DNA of 64,000 nucleotides, taken from contig NW_008805069.1 in assembly GCF_000004825.1 (NCBI RefSeq), positions 186,001-250,000 of the forward strand, given 5' to 3'. The notes under the pieces were generated by a model that was not told where the DNA came from, searched no databases, and saw nothing but the letters and a program-made list of their open reading frames with translations. The position numbers and the translations under genes are program-made. Position 1 is the stretch's first letter; every line of letters begins with the position of its first letter. The DNA is from Heterostelium album PN500 (taxonomy: Eukaryota > Evosea > Eumycetozoa > Acytosteliales > Acytosteliaceae). This document shows, piece by piece, positions 60,252 through 64,000 of this stretch.

Positions 60252-60897
60252 GTTATTTTATTAAAAATAAGTAAAATGTTTATTGATCCATGTTTTGTTA
60301 TGTTAGAAAAGATTTAGATAAAAAGCATCTATTATTAAAACTTTTGTATAATGTCGATACCAGAGTGATAAATATCTTGATCAGATTAGAATAAATTTGG
60401 TGATGCAATATTCATGTGACGCCAGGGTTTTACTTTGGTGGTACAAACACAACGAACTCATGATTTTTTGCAAGATATTTTAAGAAAAGACGGTTTTTTT
60501 TTTAGATATTTGTAGATTTATTTATTTTTATTTTTGATTTAAAACCAAAAAAAATTCTAAAACTTTGAAAAACAAAAATCTATTACATTCTTTATTATTA
60601 TTTGTTTATCTAACAGATGTATAAAAACAAATGTTATTGATCATTAGTGATTTGAAATTAAATGAAAAAAAAAAATAACAAAAAATAAAATTTAAACCTA
60701 AAGTTTTTTTGTGGTCTGATGTTCAGAAAAAAAATGGGTGACTCACACCTTTTTTTTTTTTTTTTTTTTTTATGATTGACTAGTTATGCATTTTTTGACA
60801 ATTTTTTTTTATTTGATTGACTTATTTGACAGATTTAAATATAAGTTGTAGATTAGTTTAGTTTTAGATTAGATTATATTTAATTTATATAAGTAAG
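60252..60897. other. Divergent intergenic spacer
   Basis: Between paralog D and the glucosidase gene. It contains a T run at 60750-60771 preceded by TGGGTGACTCACACC (a short palindromic GGTGACTCACACC-type site). It may serve as promoter DNA for both genes. No gene is seen. Confidence 0.5.
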
Positions 60898-63030
60898 ATG
60901 AGCTCATCTACATATACAAGACTGCTATCGTCTTTTGCATTGATATTTATAATATGCATTGTTTTAGTAGGTGCTGCAACAGAATCACCAAAACACAAGA
61001 ATAAGATTCCACCCAATTTCGGTGTATCTCCAGAGGGTATGTAGTTGTTTGTTAATGATTGTTCAACAATTTGAAAATGAAAAAAGAAAAAACAAAAACT
61101 AGTTTTGGTTAATTGTTAACAACTAACTTTCTTTTTTGTTGAAAATGAATATGATAAACTATAACTTTGACTTTTAACTATATAACAATTACAACTATAG
61201 TTGCTAGTTATTATAAATCGAATAGTTTCAATTGTTTTTCTAGTGGAAAGAAGATTCCTATTGAGCAGGTCAACGATGACTACTGCGATTGCGAAGATGG
61301 AAGCGATGAACCGGGTACTGCGGCGTGTTCGAACGGTCATTTCTACTGTGTGAACAAGGGATACCGAGCAGAGTCTATCAATTCGCCACTGGTGAACGAC
61401 GGTGTTTGCGATTGTTGCGACGGTAGCGATGAATACGAGAAGAAGATAAACTGTCCCAATACCTGTGTGGAGAAGGGTTCGGTCATGAGAAAGGAGCGTG
61501 AAGAGAAGATCGAGCGTTACCGACAGGGTTTGAAGAAGAAGGCTGAGATGGTCGAGGAAGCAAAGACACTGATCTCCGAGAAGAAGTCGGAGCTCGAAAG
61601 ACTGAAGAAGGAGGTCGAGCCACTCAAGGAGAAGATCAAGGAGTACGAAGTCAAGAAGGAGCTACTCGAGAAACAGCGTGAGGACGAGAGAAAGCGTTTG
61701 GAAGACGAACGTGAAGCCGCCAAGAAATTGGAAGAAGCAAACAAACCAGAACAACAGCAACCAACTCCAACGTAAGTATTAATTAATATATATCGGAAGC
61801 AACTAATGAACTAATTCAATCTTCATATTACAACAGTGAAACAGAAGGAGACGGAGAAGATAAGAAAGAAGAAGAGGAAGAAGTAGAAGAAAAGAGATTG
61901 GAAGAAGTTAACTCTGAGCTTTTGGAATCAATTAAAAAAGGTATTGTAATTTTGTTAAGTTTGTTGTTGTTTGGATTTTATTTGATTTGTTTAGTTTGTT
62001 TATTAATAATAATAATGGTTTGCTTTGTTTGATTTTGTTTAGGTAATGAAAATGTTGATGAGGAAGAAGAAGATGAAGGAAAAGAGAATAATGATAATAA
62101 AGAATCAGAGATAAAAGCGGAGGAGGAGGAGGAGGAGGAAGATGATGGTCCACAAGCAAGAAGAAAAAAAGATAGAAATAGAAATAGAAATAGAAACAGT
62201 TTCGGTAGAAGAAGAAAACCAGAATTTACCAAACCTCCTTCACCATCACCATCATCATCATCAACACCATCATTATCATCAACTCTATTCGATTACCTTC
62301 CAGAGAGTGTCCAAAACTCTCTCAAGTTTATCAGCAACTATCTTCCAAAACAACTACTCGGTGGTGGTGAAGGTTGGTGTCAACTACCCATATAACTCTT
62401 TTCTCTCAACTATCTTTAAATTTCCACTAATTCTTTATCTACATTTTAAAACAGAAGTTTACTAATTTATTATTTTTCATACTACGTTTATATTAAATCT
62501 ATAGATATGTCAGATATCGATGGTACACTTGCAACTACACGTCACGATCTGAGAGAGAAGGAAGAACAGATCGAAAAGATTGAGAAACTCTTTACCTACG
62601 ATCATGGTACAGACAATGTTTATCTGCCATTGTATGGTAAATGTTTCGATGTCAAGACAAGAGAATACACCTACACCGTTTGTCCATACGATAGAGCATC
62701 ACAAGGTGGTACCAGTCTTGGGTATGTTGTTGTAACCATTAACAATTAATGACTAACTAGCTAACTAACTTACCATAAATTTCGATATTCTATAGTAAAT
62801 GGGAAGAATGGCAATCAAACTACTCTATTATGTCATTCCAAAACGGATTGCAATGTTGGGGTGGACCAAAGAGATCACTCACTGTCAGTGTGGAGTGTGG
62901 ATCCGATAACAATGCCTCCGACGTCAACGAACCATCCAAGTGTGAATACACAATGAAATTCCAAACACCGGCTGCATGCGACGAAGAACATCTCAAAGTA
63001 TTACAACTAGAAGAAGGTCATGTATTTTAA
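60898..63030 (+). CDS. PRKCSH: Glucosidase II beta subunit (PRKCSH-like)
   Basis: Six exons: 60898-61036, 61201-61771, 61837-61940, 62043-62372, 62505-62721, 62796-63030, giving 531 residues. Glucosidase II trims the two inner glucoses from N-glycans in the ER. The beta subunit holds the catalytic subunit there and recognises mannose. Seen in order: signal peptide (SSFALIFIICIVLVGAA); two LDLa-type Cys/Asp modules (VNDDYCDCEDGSDEPGT and NDGVCDCCDGSDEYEK); a long charged coiled coil; an acidic, Ser/Pro-rich linker; and a C-terminal MRH lectin domain (YGKCFDVKTREYTYTVCPYD ... SVECG ... CEYTMKFQTPAAC). The gene ends LEEGHVF without the usual HDEL-type ER retrieval signal. Exon 2 is notably more GC-rich than its surroundings. 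Confidence 0.93.
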
Positions 63031-63552
63031 AATCATAACATAATAAATCATTCTAATATAGTAAATAATAATATCCGATTAAAATATAAATATAATTATA
63101 AATATAAATATATAAAACATTAATGTTCACACGCATAGCAACGACCAAACTATAAATAAATCCATTAAAACAAAATAAACTTGAATATTATCTAACTTTT
63201 GATAGTTGGTATACAATTTGAATGAGCAGTTGTGTTACAGTTTTTGTCGTAAAACAGGCACTTATTCACATAGGAAACTAAAAAAAAGAGTATGTCTTGA
63301 ATCACAAGCAAGTTCCACTCTCTAGATTTTAAATGACAGTGTAGATGAGATTGTAGACAAGAATACATAAACAAATAAGTAGAAGAATTGAAAATATGAT
63401 TCTTAAGAGTATTGAAAGCAGCGTTCTAATATTCAGTACTAAGAGACAAAGCAAAATGGGGGTCTATATTATTGATAATAAACAAAAGCAATCAATTATT
63501 ATTATTTCTATTTATATTATCTATTAATTTTTAATTAAACTTTGATTCTTCC
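63031..63552. other. Intergenic stretch with a gene-tail remnant
   Basis: AT-rich. 63200-63240 resembles part of the neighbouring LRR-like gene (see 63195-63260). Nothing else is recognised. Confidence 0.5.
63195..63260 (-). pseudogene. Remnant of a second copy of the LRR-like gene tail
   Basis: ATAGTTGGTATACAATTTGA followed by ATGAGCAGTTGTGTT closely matches ATAGTTGGCACATAATTTGA followed by ATGAGAAACTGTGTT at about 63655-63690 in the neighbouring gene. It suggests a decayed tandem copy. Too short to say more. Confidence 0.45.
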
Positions 63553-64000
63553 TTAGAAATAGTCATCAGGTATATTATTTTTGATTTTTTGATTATATAA
63601 ATATTGAAACACTTTTCTATCTTTATCATCTTTACAAGCTCTTTCTAGTTTTTCATAGTTGGCACATAATTTGAATGAGAAACTGTGTTCTTCGATTGTT
63701 GGAATGAACTCTTTCAATATCCGAATTAATCCCACCATATCATCATCACATGAACATATATACTTAATTTCGATTGATTTCAATGTGTTTGAGTGTAATC
63801 GTAACAGTGTTTCAAGGAAGTCCAAGTTAGAATAGGTTGGATTGTCGAGCCAATCTTTGTGGATACTGATTTCGATTGATTCGATACCATGACCATCACC
63901 ATTCGGTGTGTTCTTCAATATCGATGTTAGAAATGAACTGTAGTTCGATTTATATCCATAGTATTCACCGAAATAGATTCTCTTTAGATTCGGCATTGCT
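63553..64000 (-). CDS. LRR-like dictyostelid protein, C-terminal part
   Basis: The minus-strand frame enters from the right edge and ends at the stop at 63553, about 149 codons. It shows leucine-rich-type units (MPNLKRIYFGEYYG, GIESIEISIHKD, LDFLETLLRLHSNTLKSIEI) and then a helical tail ending NNIPDDYF. This is the look of the many F-box/LRR-like dictyostelid proteins. The N-terminus lies outside the window. Function unknown. Confidence 0.6.
   Translation of the reverse strand, partial: AMPNLKRIYFGEYYGYKSNYSSFLTSILKNTPNGDGHGIESIEISIHKDWLDNPTYSNLDFLETLLRLHSNTLKSIEIKYICSCDDDMVGLIRILKEFIPTIEEHSFSFKLCANYEKLERACKDDKDRKVFQYLYNQKIKNNIPDDYF

Noticed and set aside
60750-60771. Long T tracts (also 27272-27297 and 29461-29480) as poly-A tails of retroposed copies
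   Set aside because: Homopolymers of this length are common in dictyostelid DNA, and no target duplications or intronless copies adjoin them.

Overview
The window looks like a nuclear scaffold from a dictyostelid social amoeba. The DNA is very AT-rich. Genes have short introns bounded by GTAAGT/GTATGT and TTTAG, and the proteins carry long Asn, Gln, Thr and Ser runs. The families present (ComC/Tgr-like EGF/TIG surface proteins, EcmA/B-type CTDC repeats, dictyostelid ankyrin and TPR proteins) all fit this group. I cannot fix the species. A run of exactly 100 N marks a scaffold gap.

Layout. At 1-655 lies the 5' part of an MDR-family reductase gene running off the edge. At 1,550-8,900 there are simple repeats, coding remnants and a broken spliced gene with a DDE-transposase-like core (4005-7523). 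At 8,902-23,472 lies a very large spliced gene whose 3' half carries TnpB/Fanzor RuvC signatures (VDPG, DEYNTS, NRDFNA). It is split by a young-looking, apparently whole Ty3/gypsy LTR retrotransposon (11719-19013; two 601-bp LTRs, ATTTT target duplication). The 3' end of this Fanzor-like gene, including introns and about 120 bp of downstream DNA, is present again at 29525-30934, next to an IS4EU/Harbinger-like transposase fragment and the gap. A TPR-type gene sits at 23666-24949. The stretch 24,950-28,660 is mostly empty and AT-rich, with a few coding remnants.

The right half (33,488-60,251) holds four paralogous nine-exon genes on the minus strand for secreted, single-pass, EGF/TIG-containing surface proteins of about 1,340 residues. 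Three are in tandem. The fourth is separated by a piggyBac-like gene, a UBA-like remnant, an ankyrin-repeat gene and a small DUF4345-like membrane protein gene. All four reading frames close through eight introns, every one in phase 1. Their C-terminal third is almost identical while the ectodomains differ, and the variant sites in that block follow conflicting groupings. This suggests repeated gene conversion, as might be expected of a surface-recognition family. The window ends with the glucosidase II beta-subunit gene and a partial LRR-like gene.

Most interesting points: the giant Fanzor/TnpB-like gene with a displaced zinc finger and a possible guide-RNA-like 3' tail, and the mosaic ComC-like array.
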